The position numbers and the translations under genes were made by a program. Shown here in pieces: positions 29,043 to 37,793 of a DNA stretch of 64,000 nt (position 1 is its first letter; every line of letters starts with the position of its first letter). The notes below the pieces were generated by a model. The model was not told the origin of the DNA, searched no databases, and saw nothing but the letters and a program-made list of their open reading frames with translations. Origin of the DNA: Rhizobium nepotum 39/7 (GTDB lineage: Bacteria; Pseudomonadota; Alphaproteobacteria; Rhizobiales; Rhizobiaceae); assembly GCF_000949865.1 (NCBI RefSeq), contig NZ_JWJH01000001.1, positions 124,001-188,000 of the forward strand. Direction: 5' to 3'.

Positions 29043-30560
29043 ATGACCCTTGCCGTTACTGCCTCGCCCGGCAGCAGAAGCGCCTTCGCGCTCGCCGCCG
29101 TCTGTCTTTCCGCCCTGATGTTCGGACTGGAAATCTCCAGCGTGCCCGCGATCCTGCCAACGCTCGAACAGGTGTTGCATGCGGATTTCCGGCAGCTTCA
29201 GTGGATCATGAACGCCTATACGATCGGCGTGACCATGGTGCTGATGGCAACCGGTGCCCTGGCTGATCGTTTCGGCCGCAAACGCGTCTTCGTCGCCAGC
29301 ATCGTCGCTTTTGCCCTTTCCTCTCTCGCCTGCGGAATGACTGAAAGCGTGGCCGTACTGATCGGCGCCCGCTTTCTTCAGGGCTTGAGCGGCGGGGCGA
29401 TGCTGGTGTGCCAGATCGCCATCCTGTCACACCAGTTCCGCACGGCCCGTGAGCGCGGCATGGCGTTCGGCTGGTGGGGTATAGTCTCCGGTGTGGGGCT
29501 GGGTTTCGGGCCGATCATTGGCGGCGCCATCGTTGCGCTGTGGAGCTGGGAATGGGTGTTTCTCGTTCACGTGGCACTCAGCATCGTGACATTGCTGCTT
29601 GCCGTGGGTGGCGTCAGAGAATCACGCGATCCGGAGGCGACCCGTCTTGATCTAGCCGGTATCACCACGCTCTCGGTTGCCGTGTTCTGTCTCGCCTTTT
29701 TCATCACACAGGGGCCGGAACTCGGCTTTGCCAGTGCAAAAGCGCTTTTGATCCTCGGCATCTCGGTTGCGAGTTTCATCACCTTCGTCATCGTGGAAAA
29801 GCTCACTCCGAGACCGATGTTCGACTTCTCCGTGTTCCAGATCCGGCCTTTTTCCGGGGCGATCGTCGGCTCGGCGGCGATGAACATCAGCTTCTGGCCG
29901 TTCATGATCTATCTGCCGATCTGGTTTCAGGCGGGCCTCGGTTATGACAGCGTCACCGCCGGTCTCGGCCTACTCGCCTACACGCTGCCTGCGCTGGTCG
30001 TGCCGCCGCTGGCCGAGCGCCTGTCGTTGCGTTATCAACCCCGTCTCGTCATCCCGGCCGGGCTGTTCACCATCGGTCTCGGCTTCATGCTGATGAAATT
30101 TGGCAGCGTTGCCGCAAATGCGAGCTGGCTGACCATGCTGCCCGGCTGCATACTGTCCGGTGTCGGGCTTGGGCTGACCAACACGCCGGTCACCAACACA
30201 ACGACGGGTGCGGTTCCGGCCGCGCGTTCCGGAATGGCCTCCGGCATCGACATGAGCGCACGAATGATCTCGCTTGCCATCAACATCCCCATCATGGGCT
30301 TCATTCTGGTTGAGGGCGTCTGGTCGTCGCTTCGGGCGAACCTGCCGTCCAGCACGGATAGCTTCGATCTGCGTTCGCTGGCGGAGAAGATCGCCGCCGG
30401 AACCGCCGGATCGACACGGGGTATTTCGGATGCGCTCGTCCATCAGGCACTCGCAGACGGTTTCGGTCTGGTCATGCTCTATGCCGGCATCAGCGTCTGG
30501 CTGCTCGCCGCTCTCAGCTTCACGGTCTTCGGCCCGGCGCGGAAGCTTGCCCATGGTTAG
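29043..30560 (+). CDS. MFS drug/metabolite exporter, DHA2 (14-TMS) type
   Basis: A 505-residue inner-membrane transporter with about 14 hydrophobic segments. The MFS motif GALADRFGRKR is in the loop after the second segment, and 'GWWGIVSGVGLGFGPIIGG' (motif C) marks it as a drug:proton antiporter-type exporter. It is probably driven by the proton gradient and controlled by the divergent LysR gene. The substrate is unknown. Confidence 0.92.
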   Translation: MTLAVTASPGSRSAFALAAVCLSALMFGLEISSVPAILPTLEQVLHADFRQLQWIMNAYTIGVTMVLMATGALADRFGRKRVFVASIVAFALSSLACGMTESVAVLIGARFLQGLSGGAMLVCQIAILSHQFRTARERGMAFGWWGIVSGVGLGFGPIIGGAIVALWSWEWVFLVHVALSIVTLLLAVGGVRESRDPEATRLDLAGITTLSVAVFCLAFFITQGPELGFASAKALLILGISVASFITFVIVEKLTPRPMFDFSVFQIRPFSGAIVGSAAMNISFWPFMIYLPIWFQAGLGYDSVTAGLGLLAYTLPALVVPPLAERLSLRYQPRLVIPAGLFTIGLGFMLMKFGSVAANASWLTMLPGCILSGVGLGLTNTPVTNTTTGAVPAARSGMASGIDMSARMISLAINIPIMGFILVEGVWSSLRANLPSSTDSFDLRSLAEKIAAGTAGSTRGISDALVHQALADGFGLVMLYAGISVWLLAALSFTVFGPARKLAHG

Positions 30561-30588
30561 GGGCGGCTTTTGCACGGGTACTGTTAAT

Positions 30589-31770
30589 TCAGGCGGTTTT
30601 CAGGATTTGCAGGCCGGCCGGAGGCTGGGCCGTCGCAGTCTCGTCGCGGCTCCAGCGGCCAAAGGCGGCGCGGCCCAAAATGGAAATCGACGTATCTTCC
30701 TGCGGAGCATGGACGAGCACGGTCTGGATGTCGCGAAAATGCCGTTCAAGCCCCAACTCGGTGCCAAGACCTGGATTGCCGATGCCGCGCACGGCGATCT
30801 GCACGGCTTCGTGCAGCTGTCGGCCGGCCAGCAGTCTTGCCCTGATGAAGTCTTCGGCGTTGCCGTTACTGTTTTCGAGGGTGCCAAAAATGATCTGACG
30901 GGCACCGGAAACCAGAAGGTCGATTTCGCCTGAAAGCGTTATGAAACGTTCCGTACGGGCGATGGGATGGCCAAGATTGGCTGGCACACGCTCATGCGCG
31001 AAGCGGATGAATTTGGCCTGGGCGGCCTCGGCCACGCCGAGATAAAGCGCGGTCAAAGCCAGCGTGATTGCGGCGTGCGCCCGGTTGTCCTGCTGGGCCA
31101 CCGATGGGTCGACGAGATCAATGACGTTTTCCGCCGGGATTTCGACATGGGCATATTCGACGTCATGCGATCCGGTGGCGCGCATGCCGAGGCTCTGCCA
31201 GTTCTCGATGACCTTGATGCCCGGCAATCCGTTCGGCACCACGAATGTTCCGATACGCGCCGGCGTTTCGTCGGTATGCGCCCAGACGAGGAAATGCGTG
31301 AGACCGTAGGCGCCCGTCACGAAGCGTTTGCGGCCGGTGATCGACCAGCCGTTTTTTGTCCGGCGGGCGAGCGTTGCAGGCAGGCCGCCGCGCGCCGGTG
31401 AACCCAGTTCCGGCTCGACGCGCGCGGCGTTGAGCAGCAGCGGCCGTTGTTTCGCATCCGTCAGAAGCCGCCTGTAGAGATCTTCGGGCCAGTGGCTTTT
31501 TGCGGCCTGGGCGAGATGGGTGAAGATCGTCATGGCGCTGATGAGGGCCACGGAGGGATCGCCCCGGCCAAGTGCCGCGAGAATATGGGCGGTCTCGGCA
31601 AGCGTGGCGCCCTGGCCGCCATAACGCGTCGCAACCGTGCTTTCGAGAAGGCCGCTCTCGTGAACGGCTCGGATACCCTTCCAGGGAAACTGGCCGGTCT
31701 GATCCGCATCCGGTGCGGCCTGTGCAAGGACGCGCACGGTTGCGTCGAGGACGATTGTATCATGGGACAT
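30589..31770 (-). CDS. Acyl-CoA dehydrogenase-fold flavoprotein (SfnB/DszC-like)
   Basis: A 393-residue protein of the acyl-CoA dehydrogenase superfamily. 'GLLESTVATRYGGQGATLAETAHILAALGRGDPSVAL' and 'WSITGRKRFVTGAYGLTHFLVWA' are typical, but the sequence looks closer to the flavin-dependent monooxygenase/sulfur-acquisition branch (SfnB, DszC) than to beta-oxidation enzymes. It is downstream of an SsuD-like monooxygenase gene, which supports a role in sulfur scavenging. The likely start is 31770; the frame is open to 31845. The reaction is inferred from family and context. Confidence 0.8.
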   Translation of the reverse strand: MSHDTIVLDATVRVLAQAAPDADQTGQFPWKGIRAVHESGLLESTVATRYGGQGATLAETAHILAALGRGDPSVALISAMTIFTHLAQAAKSHWPEDLYRRLLTDAKQRPLLLNAARVEPELGSPARGGLPATLARRTKNGWSITGRKRFVTGAYGLTHFLVWAHTDETPARIGTFVVPNGLPGIKVIENWQSLGMRATGSHDVEYAHVEIPAENVIDLVDPSVAQQDNRAHAAITLALTALYLGVAEAAQAKFIRFAHERVPANLGHPIARTERFITLSGEIDLLVSGARQIIFGTLENSNGNAEDFIRARLLAGRQLHEAVQIAVRGIGNPGLGTELGLERHFRDIQTVLVHAPQEDTSISILGRAAFGRWSRDETATAQPPAGLQILKTA

Positions 31771-31883
31771 GCGGGTCGAGGCTCTCTGGCTGTGGTGGAA
31801 CGCCATCTCCCGGGCGAGGGGTGGCCGGCTCCGTCTGCACTTCAAAAAAGTGCCCGGTCAGACGACCGGGCCCGATCGCGGCA

Positions 31884-32987
31884 TCAGGCTGCGGTCTTTT
31901 TCTTTGCATTTTCCCGTTCGCGAATACCCTCACGAACAAGCGGCAGGATATACCGGCCATAATCGACCGCATCGTTGTAATTGTCGTAGCCCCGGATCGA
32001 GATCAGATCGGCGCCAAGATCGATATAGTCGAGAATGGAATCCGCAATCGTGCGTGGCGAGCCGACCAGTGCTGTGGTGGCGCCGCTGGCATTGGTGGCG
32101 GTGACCGTGGGGTACCAAAGGGCGCGGTCATGCACGTCGCCGCGTGCCGCAATCTCCAGAAGCCGCTGCGAACCGACATTGGCCGGGCGTGCCGCATTGA
32201 GCGGTGCGCGCGTCACGCCTTTCTGGCGGTTCTCGTTCAGGCGATCCAGAGTTCTGTGGGCTTTTTCCCAGGCCAGTTCGTCCGTCTCCGCGACGATCGG
32301 CCGGAAGGTGACCCAGATGCGGGGGCGATCGGTCCGGCCCGCTTTTGCGGCCTCCGCATAGACCCGCTCGATCTGCTGCTTGGTTTCGGCAAGTGGTTCC
32401 CCCCAGAGCCCGAAGATATCGCAGAGCGAACCGCCGATGCGATAGGCGGCATCAGACGATCCACCGAGCGAAATTGGAATAAGCCCGTTGGTGGGCCGCA
32501 CCGCGCTGCGGAATTGCTTGAACTGGTAATATTTTCCATCGAAGTCGAAGGGCTCTTTGGAGGTCCACGCCAGACGCAAGATACGGATATATTCCTCCTG
32601 CCGCTCGTAACGTTCCTCCTTGTTGAGGAAATCACCTTCACGCGCCTGCTCTTCGTCGCTGCCACCGGCAATGAAGTGCACCACGACACGTCCTCCGCTC
32701 AACTGGTCGAGCGTTGCAAGCGATTTGGCGGCAACCGTCGGATAAACCGTGTTCGGCCGCAGGGCGACGATGATCTTGATGTGTTTCGTGTGCGCCAGCA
32801 CCGTGGCGCCCAGCGTGAAAGGATCGAAGGACGATGAGGAATAGGGGATCAGCGTGTAGTTGTAGCCGTAATCATCGAGGACACGGGCATAACGCTCCAG
32901 GAAGACGGGATCCACGGGCGCATCGGGCAGGGGGGTGAGGTCGTTCGATGCATTGGGAAAGCTTACGCTGATAAATTCCGCGGCCAT
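31884..32987 (-). CDS. LLM-class flavin monooxygenase (alkanesulfonate monooxygenase, SsuD-like)
   Basis: A 367-residue FMNH2-dependent luciferase-like monooxygenase. 'VALRPNTVYPTVAAKSLATLDQLSGGRVVVHFIAGG' and 'ISLGGSSDAAYRIGG' are close to SsuD and its relatives, which release sulfite from alkanesulfonates. The start has AAGGAG upstream. The next gene, the SfnB-like flavoprotein, starts 113 bp downstream, probably in the same transcript. The conserved TTTTCTA-type element (33042-33085) lies 55-98 bp before its start. No flavin reductase gene is next to it. Confidence 0.87.
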   Translation of the reverse strand: MAAEFISVSFPNASNDLTPLPDAPVDPVFLERYARVLDDYGYNYTLIPYSSSSFDPFTLGATVLAHTKHIKIIVALRPNTVYPTVAAKSLATLDQLSGGRVVVHFIAGGSDEEQAREGDFLNKEERYERQEEYIRILRLAWTSKEPFDFDGKYYQFKQFRSAVRPTNGLIPISLGGSSDAAYRIGGSLCDIFGLWGEPLAETKQQIERVYAEAAKAGRTDRPRIWVTFRPIVAETDELAWEKAHRTLDRLNENRQKGVTRAPLNAARPANVGSQRLLEIAARGDVHDRALWYPTVTATNASGATTALVGSPRTIADSILDYIDLGADLISIRGYDNYNDAVDYGRYILPLVREGIRERENAKKKTAA

Positions 32988-33041
32988 GGGAGCTCCTTCA
33001 GGTTCAATGCGGGCATGTTAGGACGTGGCGGATTGACGAGG

Positions 33042-33085
33042 AAGACAGGTCTTTCTTTTTCTATGGAATATGTAGAAAATATTCC
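33042..33085. promoter_or_regulatory. Conserved sulfur-island promoter element, copy A
   Basis: The plus-strand text begins AAGACAGGTC, continues TTCTTTTTCTA, and then has a 9-base spacer and TAGAAAA. TTTTCTA (33057-33063) and TAGAAAA (33073-33079) form a perfect inverted repeat that contains the T-N11-A pattern of LysR-type operators. It lies upstream of the SsuD-like gene. Over the first 22 bases it differs from copy C at one position. Confidence 0.65.
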
Positions 33086-33129
33086 CTGCGACGGCGTCTG
33101 ATATAGGACCAGCAACTGCTGCGGCGTAG

Positions 33130-34209
33130 TCAGCGGGCGGGCGACCAGCCAAGGCTTGGGCCCACCGTTTCCGCAAGGTCGGTCAGCAGCCGTATGTTTT
33201 CGGCCAGGCCGAAGGCAGGCGGCAAAAACAGTACGACCTCATCGGCCGCTGCAAGGCCCGGATCGTTGAACACCGCTTCCAGTACCTGATCGGGGGTGCC
33301 CTGAAAGACGGGCGAAATCTGATAACCTGCGGGCTGGGCTGCCTGTTCGAGAGCGCCTTTGGGGCGAGACGCGGCAATACCCTTGGTGCGCCGTTCCAGA
33401 TCATAGGCCGCATATTTTTCCCGAAGCTCGGTGGTGGTGCCAACCAGAATGGAGGCGGCGACGGCAACCGGCGGCGGTTCCGTTTCCCACGTCTTGCGCC
33501 ATGTGGAGCGGAAAGCCTCGATGATGCGGGCCTGATAGTGTCCGAAAGTCTCGCCTTCGGCCTGATCGTGCTGGACGGTTCCCGAGATAAGGCCGATGCC
33601 GAGTTCCGCCGCCTGCACGGCCGAACCAATGCTGGCAGCACCTTGGCGAATACGTGAGCGCAGGGTCGGGCTGTGCGGCGTCACGCGCAGTTCGGTGCCC
33701 TCCGGATTGGCCTCTCCTCCTTCGATACGGTGCAGGACATCGCCTGCGATCGCCGAGAGGAAGCGGGCCTGACGGCGTCTGGCTTCCGTTCGGCTATCGG
33801 TGTCAACCGTGCCGAATACGGCATCGAAGGTGGCGTTTGCGCCGGTCGAGATAGCAAGTTCCAGCCGCCCGTCGATCAGCAGGTCGGTCGTGCCGGCCGC
33901 CTCGGCGAGCAGGATCGGATCCTGATAACGCATCGGGATGACCGCAGAACCCAGCGTGATATGGCGGGTGTGCTGGCCGGCGGCGGCGAAGAATGGAAGT
34001 GGTGAGGACAGATAATGGTCGAAATGCCGCTGATAGGCCCAGCCGGACTGATAGCCCAGTTGTTCGGCGGCCTTGAACAGCTCGATACCCTCGCGCAGCC
34101 CCTGCGCCGGTCCCGCATCGTCGTTGAAGGAGACCCGGGTGTTGAAGCCGAGTCGCTGTTTGGGACGGAAGGGTGCAGGCTGGGTATCGGCGGGCGCGGC
34201 GATGGTCAT
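33130..34209 (-). CDS. LLM-class flavin-dependent oxidoreductase
   Basis: A 359-residue luciferase-like monooxygenase homologue, not closely similar to the SsuD-like protein next door. 'GFNTRVSFNDD', 'GYQSGWAYQRHFDHYLSSPLPFFAAAGQHTRHITLGSAVIPMRYQDP' and 'QAAELGIGLISG' fit the group of LLM proteins often encoded with dipeptide-type ABC transporters. The start overlaps the stop of the transporter ATPase gene as ATGA, so it is translated with the transporter and probably acts on the imported compound. Confidence 0.82.
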   Translation of the reverse strand: MTIAAPADTQPAPFRPKQRLGFNTRVSFNDDAGPAQGLREGIELFKAAEQLGYQSGWAYQRHFDHYLSSPLPFFAAAGQHTRHITLGSAVIPMRYQDPILLAEAAGTTDLLIDGRLELAISTGANATFDAVFGTVDTDSRTEARRRQARFLSAIAGDVLHRIEGGEANPEGTELRVTPHSPTLRSRIRQGAASIGSAVQAAELGIGLISGTVQHDQAEGETFGHYQARIIEAFRSTWRKTWETEPPPVAVAASILVGTTTELREKYAAYDLERRTKGIAASRPKGALEQAAQPAGYQISPVFQGTPDQVLEAVFNDPGLAAADEVVLFLPPAFGLAENIRLLTDLAETVGPSLGWSPAR

Positions 34210-35936
34210 GCGATCTTTTCCTTGTCGAGAACCCGCCGGGGCGAAGCCTGTGGCACACGGGCGATGGTAGCTGCGCCTGACGGGATCGATTCCAGCAGCG
34301 ACGCGGTATAGGGATGCTGCGGATTATCGAAGATATCGACGACCGTTCCATGTTCGACGATACGCCCTCGCTGCATCACCGAGACGGTGTGGGCGAGCTG
34401 GCGTACCAGCGCGAGATCATGGGAGACGAAAACATAGGTCAGGCCGAGCTTCGCCTGCAGCGAAAGCAGCACTTCGACGATGTCGGCCTGGACGCTGACA
34501 TCAAGTGCGGAGGTCGGCTCATCGAGCACGATCACATCAGGCCTGAGAACCAGCGCCCGGGCAATGGCCACGCGCTGACGCTGGCCGCCCGAAAGGGCCG
34601 CTGGTTTGCGGGTGAGCAGATGTTCGCTCAAGCCTACATTGGCCAGAGCCTCGCGGACAGTTTCGAGCCGTTCAGCGCGGGTTCCGATCTTGAAGCGATC
34701 AAGCGGCTCGCGCACCAGCTGCTCGATATTCCAGGTCGGATCGAGCGAGGTAAACGGGTTCTGGTAGACGAACTGGAGGTGACGCCATGTTGCACGCAGC
34801 GATGTGTGGGAGCGGCCGGTCAATTCTTCGCCGGCTACCGATATCGTGCCGGTGTCGGGTTCCTCGAGGCCGAGCAGCAGCCGGATGGTCGTCGTCTTGC
34901 CAGAACCGGATTCGCCGACCAGGGCATGGGTGGTGCCGGCAGGCACGTTGAAGGATACGTTGTTGACCGCCGTCAGTACCCTGTCGCCAACCCTGAAATT
35001 CTTGGTGACGGCGTTGATCGCGATCTTGGGCTTCGTGGCGGCATCGGCCTTCAGCAAACGGAAGCCTGGGTCGCGCAGCCGGGCGTAGCGGTCCGGATTG
35101 AGGGCCGGGACGTCGGCATGCAGTTTCCTTGCATAGGCGGAGGCGGGTGCGGAAAAGACCGATGCGGTGCTTCCGGCTTCCTGAACGGTGCCACCCTTCA
35201 GGACCACCAGCGAATCCGCCCGTTCGGCGGCGATCGCCAGATCGTGGGTGATGAGGAGCAGGCTGATACCCAGTTCCTGCTGCAACCGCGAAAGCAGATC
35301 GAGGATACGTTTCTGGATCGTCACATCGAGCGCCGAGGTCGGCTCGTCCGCGACCAATAGCGAGGGACGGGGCAGAACCGCAAGGCCGATGAGCACGCGC
35401 TGCAACATGCCGCCGGACAATTGGTGTGGGTAGGAATCGTAGACGACATTCGGATTGTCGAGCCCCACCTGCGCGAAAGTCTCGAGAATGAGCGCCTTGC
35501 GGATCACCTTGTCAGGCTCATCGAGCAGTGCTGCGGCTTCCATTGCCTGCGCGCCGATTGTCCTGACCGGGTTGAGCGAATTGCCGGGGTCCTGCGGGAC
35601 AAAGCCGATGGCGCGTCCGCGCAATGGCCGGAAATTGCGCTCCGGTAACCCCAGTATCTCCTGATCACCGAAGGTGACGCGGCCGGTCGCATGTCCTCCG
35701 CTCGGCAAAAGTCGGAGGATCGCGCGGGCGATCGTCGACTTGCCGGAGCCGGACTCGCCGATGAGGGCAAGGCTCTTGCCGCGCCCGAGTTCGAAGGAGA
35801 CGTTGCTGACAACCTCTTGTCGCCCGTAGGCAACCGAAAGGTCGTCGACCCGAAGAAGCGGGGCCGCTTGCAACGGCTTGGGCACGATGGCCAGGGGGCG
35901 GGCGATAGTGGTGGTCAGTCTGTCTTGCGTAGCCAT
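34206..35936 (-). CDS. Fused dipeptide-type ABC transporter ATPase (DppD-DppF)
   Basis: About 576 residues containing two complete ABC ATPase domains in one chain. The first has GESGSGKST, LSGGMLQRV and LLVADEPTSALD; the second has GESGSGKTT, LSGGQRQRVAIARAL and VIVLDEPTSALD. In most bacteria these are two proteins. The start at 35936 lies inside the end of the permease gene (22-bp overlap). Transporters of this class import peptides, nickel, glutathione and other small molecules; the flanking monooxygenases suggest an organosulfur compound. Confidence 0.93.
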   Translation of the reverse strand: MATQDRLTTTIARPLAIVPKPLQAAPLLRVDDLSVAYGRQEVVSNVSFELGRGKSLALIGESGSGKSTIARAILRLLPSGGHATGRVTFGDQEILGLPERNFRPLRGRAIGFVPQDPGNSLNPVRTIGAQAMEAAALLDEPDKVIRKALILETFAQVGLDNPNVVYDSYPHQLSGGMLQRVLIGLAVLPRPSLLVADEPTSALDVTIQKRILDLLSRLQQELGISLLLITHDLAIAAERADSLVVLKGGTVQEAGSTASVFSAPASAYARKLHADVPALNPDRYARLRDPGFRLLKADAATKPKIAINAVTKNFRVGDRVLTAVNNVSFNVPAGTTHALVGESGSGKTTTIRLLLGLEEPDTGTISVAGEELTGRSHTSLRATWRHLQFVYQNPFTSLDPTWNIEQLVREPLDRFKIGTRAERLETVREALANVGLSEHLLTRKPAALSGGQRQRVAIARALVLRPDVIVLDEPTSALDVSVQADIVEVLLSLQAKLGLTYVFVSHDLALVRQLAHTVSVMQRGRIVEHGTVVDIFDNPQHPYTASLLESIPSGAATIARVPQASPRRVLDKEKIA

Positions 35937-36763
35937 CGGCTGATCCTGTTCACAGAGAGGACGGTCGCGATTGTGACGAAGGCGGGGGCGTATACCAGCC
36001 ACGGCCATTTGAGGTAGTCCTTGCCGATCGAGATCAGCAGGCCCCAGTCGGAGGCGGGCGGCGGGTCGCCGTATCCGAGAAAGGCAAGGCTTGCGATCAC
36101 CAGGATCGACTCGCCGAACTGCAACACGGCAAGCGGCAGCACCGAGCGTGACGCGTTCGGCAGAACGTGGCGCAGAAGGATGAACCAGCGCGAGCCGCCG
36201 AGCAGGAACGAAGCCTCCACGAATGTCGCCTGTCTGGTCTTGATGACCTCCGCACGCGTGACGCGGGCAAAGACCGCCACGGCCGAGACGCCGGTGGCGA
36301 TTGCGGCATTGATGGTCTCGAAGCCGATGGCGGTGACGACAATCACCGCCAGCAGGAATTTTGGAATCGCCAGGAGTACGTCGACCAACCGGGCAAGGAC
36401 GATATCGACCCAGCCGCCGAGAAAGCCCGCGAGAAGCCCGATGAGACCGCCGGCGAAGACGCCGATGACCACGGCGACCAGCGCGCTCGATACGGAGGAG
36501 GACGTTCCATAAACGACGCGTGTATAGACATCGCGACCGAGGTGGTCGGTGCCGAACCAGTGTGCGAGGCTTGGACCGAGCAACTTGTCCGCCGGCACGC
36601 CGACGACCGGGCTGTGGCTGGTAAACAGGCCGGGCGCGAGCGACCAGGCGATGACGAGCGCGATGATGGCGAAGGACAACGCGACGGTTAGCGGTATCCG
36701 CAGCGTCGTCAGCCGGCTTGCGGGGCTGGCGCTCGGCAGGGAGGCGTTTGAGAAGAACGTCAT
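35915..36763 (-). CDS. Dipeptide-type ABC transporter permease (DppC type)
   Basis: A 282-residue inner-membrane permease with about six membrane segments. 'HWFGTDHLGRDVYTRVVYGTSSS' is the conserved DppC/OppC block near residues 70-95, and 'VEASFLLGGSRWFILLRHVLPNA' is the EAA coupling motif. The start overlaps the stop of the partner permease as ATGA. It forms the channel with the DppB-type protein encoded upstream. Confidence 0.93.
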   Translation of the reverse strand: MTFFSNASLPSASPASRLTTLRIPLTVALSFAIIALVIAWSLAPGLFTSHSPVVGVPADKLLGPSLAHWFGTDHLGRDVYTRVVYGTSSSVSSALVAVVIGVFAGGLIGLLAGFLGGWVDIVLARLVDVLLAIPKFLLAVIVVTAIGFETINAAIATGVSAVAVFARVTRAEVIKTRQATFVEASFLLGGSRWFILLRHVLPNASRSVLPLAVLQFGESILVIASLAFLGYGDPPPASDWGLLISIGKDYLKWPWLVYAPAFVTIATVLSVNRISRWLRKTD

Positions 36764-37764
36764 GGTGTCACCGCCTTGGTAGTGGAAGCCTCGTCGGCGG
36801 TGGTCGGACGACGCTTTTGCCCGCCGAGAATTTGCACGCGCGGGTCAAGTAAGGGGTAAAGCAGATCGGCAATCAGGTTGATGAGCACGAAAACCACCGC
36901 TCGCAGCGAGACGATCGCCTGCAACACGGGCAGATCTTGCGTGCTGACCGAGCGTTGCACGAGACTGCCGATACCGGTTCTCCCGAACACAGTCTCGGTG
37001 ATCAGCGAGCCGCCGAGAAGCTCGCCTATGGTCAGCGCCACCACCGTTACGACGGGCAATGAGGCGGGCTTGAGCAGATGCTTCGTGAAGAGGCGCAGCT
37101 GCCCGATGCCGCGACCGCGCGCGACGGCGGCGTATTCCTGCTCGGCTTCTTTATCGAGATTTGCGATGAGCACTTCGGCAATCTGCGCTGAAACTGGAAT
37201 TCCCAGCGCGACTGCCGCAAAGAGCGTCGCCCAGAAACTGTTGGGATCGATCACCCGGAATAGGCCGATCTGGAAGCCGAAGACGTGGATGAGCACCAGC
37301 CCGATCACGAAATTGGGCACGGACAGGAACAGGGAAGGAAACCCTCTCAGCAAGCCCTGCCCGAACCGTTTGGGTACGACCTGGGTTCCATAGGCAACCG
37401 CCATTGCCAGCACCAGGGCGACCGCAAGACCTGCCGATGCGAGAATAAGCGTCGAGGGCAACACCTCGGTGATCAAGGTCGCCACGGGCCGATTGGATCG
37501 CATCGAGAGACCCAGATCGCCTGTCAGAAAACCAGACAGGGCCGACCACAGCTGCACGATGACCGGTCTGTCCAGCCCCTGCGCGGCGATGATTTCCGCG
37601 ATCTCCTGCTCCGTGAACCCGTTCTGAGGGTTGCGCAGCACGCTGGTGATCGGGTCGCCAGGCAGGATGCTGACGACCACGAAGGTGAAGACATAAGCCA
37701 GCAGTATGACGACGACCGCCTGGCCAAGCCGCTTGGCGGCGTAGGTTAGGTAGGCATTGCTCAT
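36760..37764 (-). CDS. Dipeptide-type ABC transporter permease (DppB type)
   Basis: A 334-residue inner-membrane permease. Its first membrane segment ends in 'SILPGDP', the conserved loop of DppB proteins, and 'EYAAVARGRGIGQLRLFTKHLLKPA' is the EAA coupling motif. The start at 37764 has AAGGAGG eight bases upstream; a GTG at 37782 inside that site is not used. It lies 29 bp after the binding-protein gene in the same operon. Confidence 0.93.
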   Translation of the reverse strand: MSNAYLTYAAKRLGQAVVVILLAYVFTFVVVSILPGDPITSVLRNPQNGFTEQEIAEIIAAQGLDRPVIVQLWSALSGFLTGDLGLSMRSNRPVATLITEVLPSTLILASAGLAVALVLAMAVAYGTQVVPKRFGQGLLRGFPSLFLSVPNFVIGLVLIHVFGFQIGLFRVIDPNSFWATLFAAVALGIPVSAQIAEVLIANLDKEAEQEYAAVARGRGIGQLRLFTKHLLKPASLPVVTVVALTIGELLGGSLITETVFGRTGIGSLVQRSVSTQDLPVLQAIVSLRAVVFVLINLIADLLYPLLDPRVQILGGQKRRPTTADEASTTKAVTP

Positions 37765-37793
37765 GCCGGTGACCTCCTTCACGTTTGTGTCCG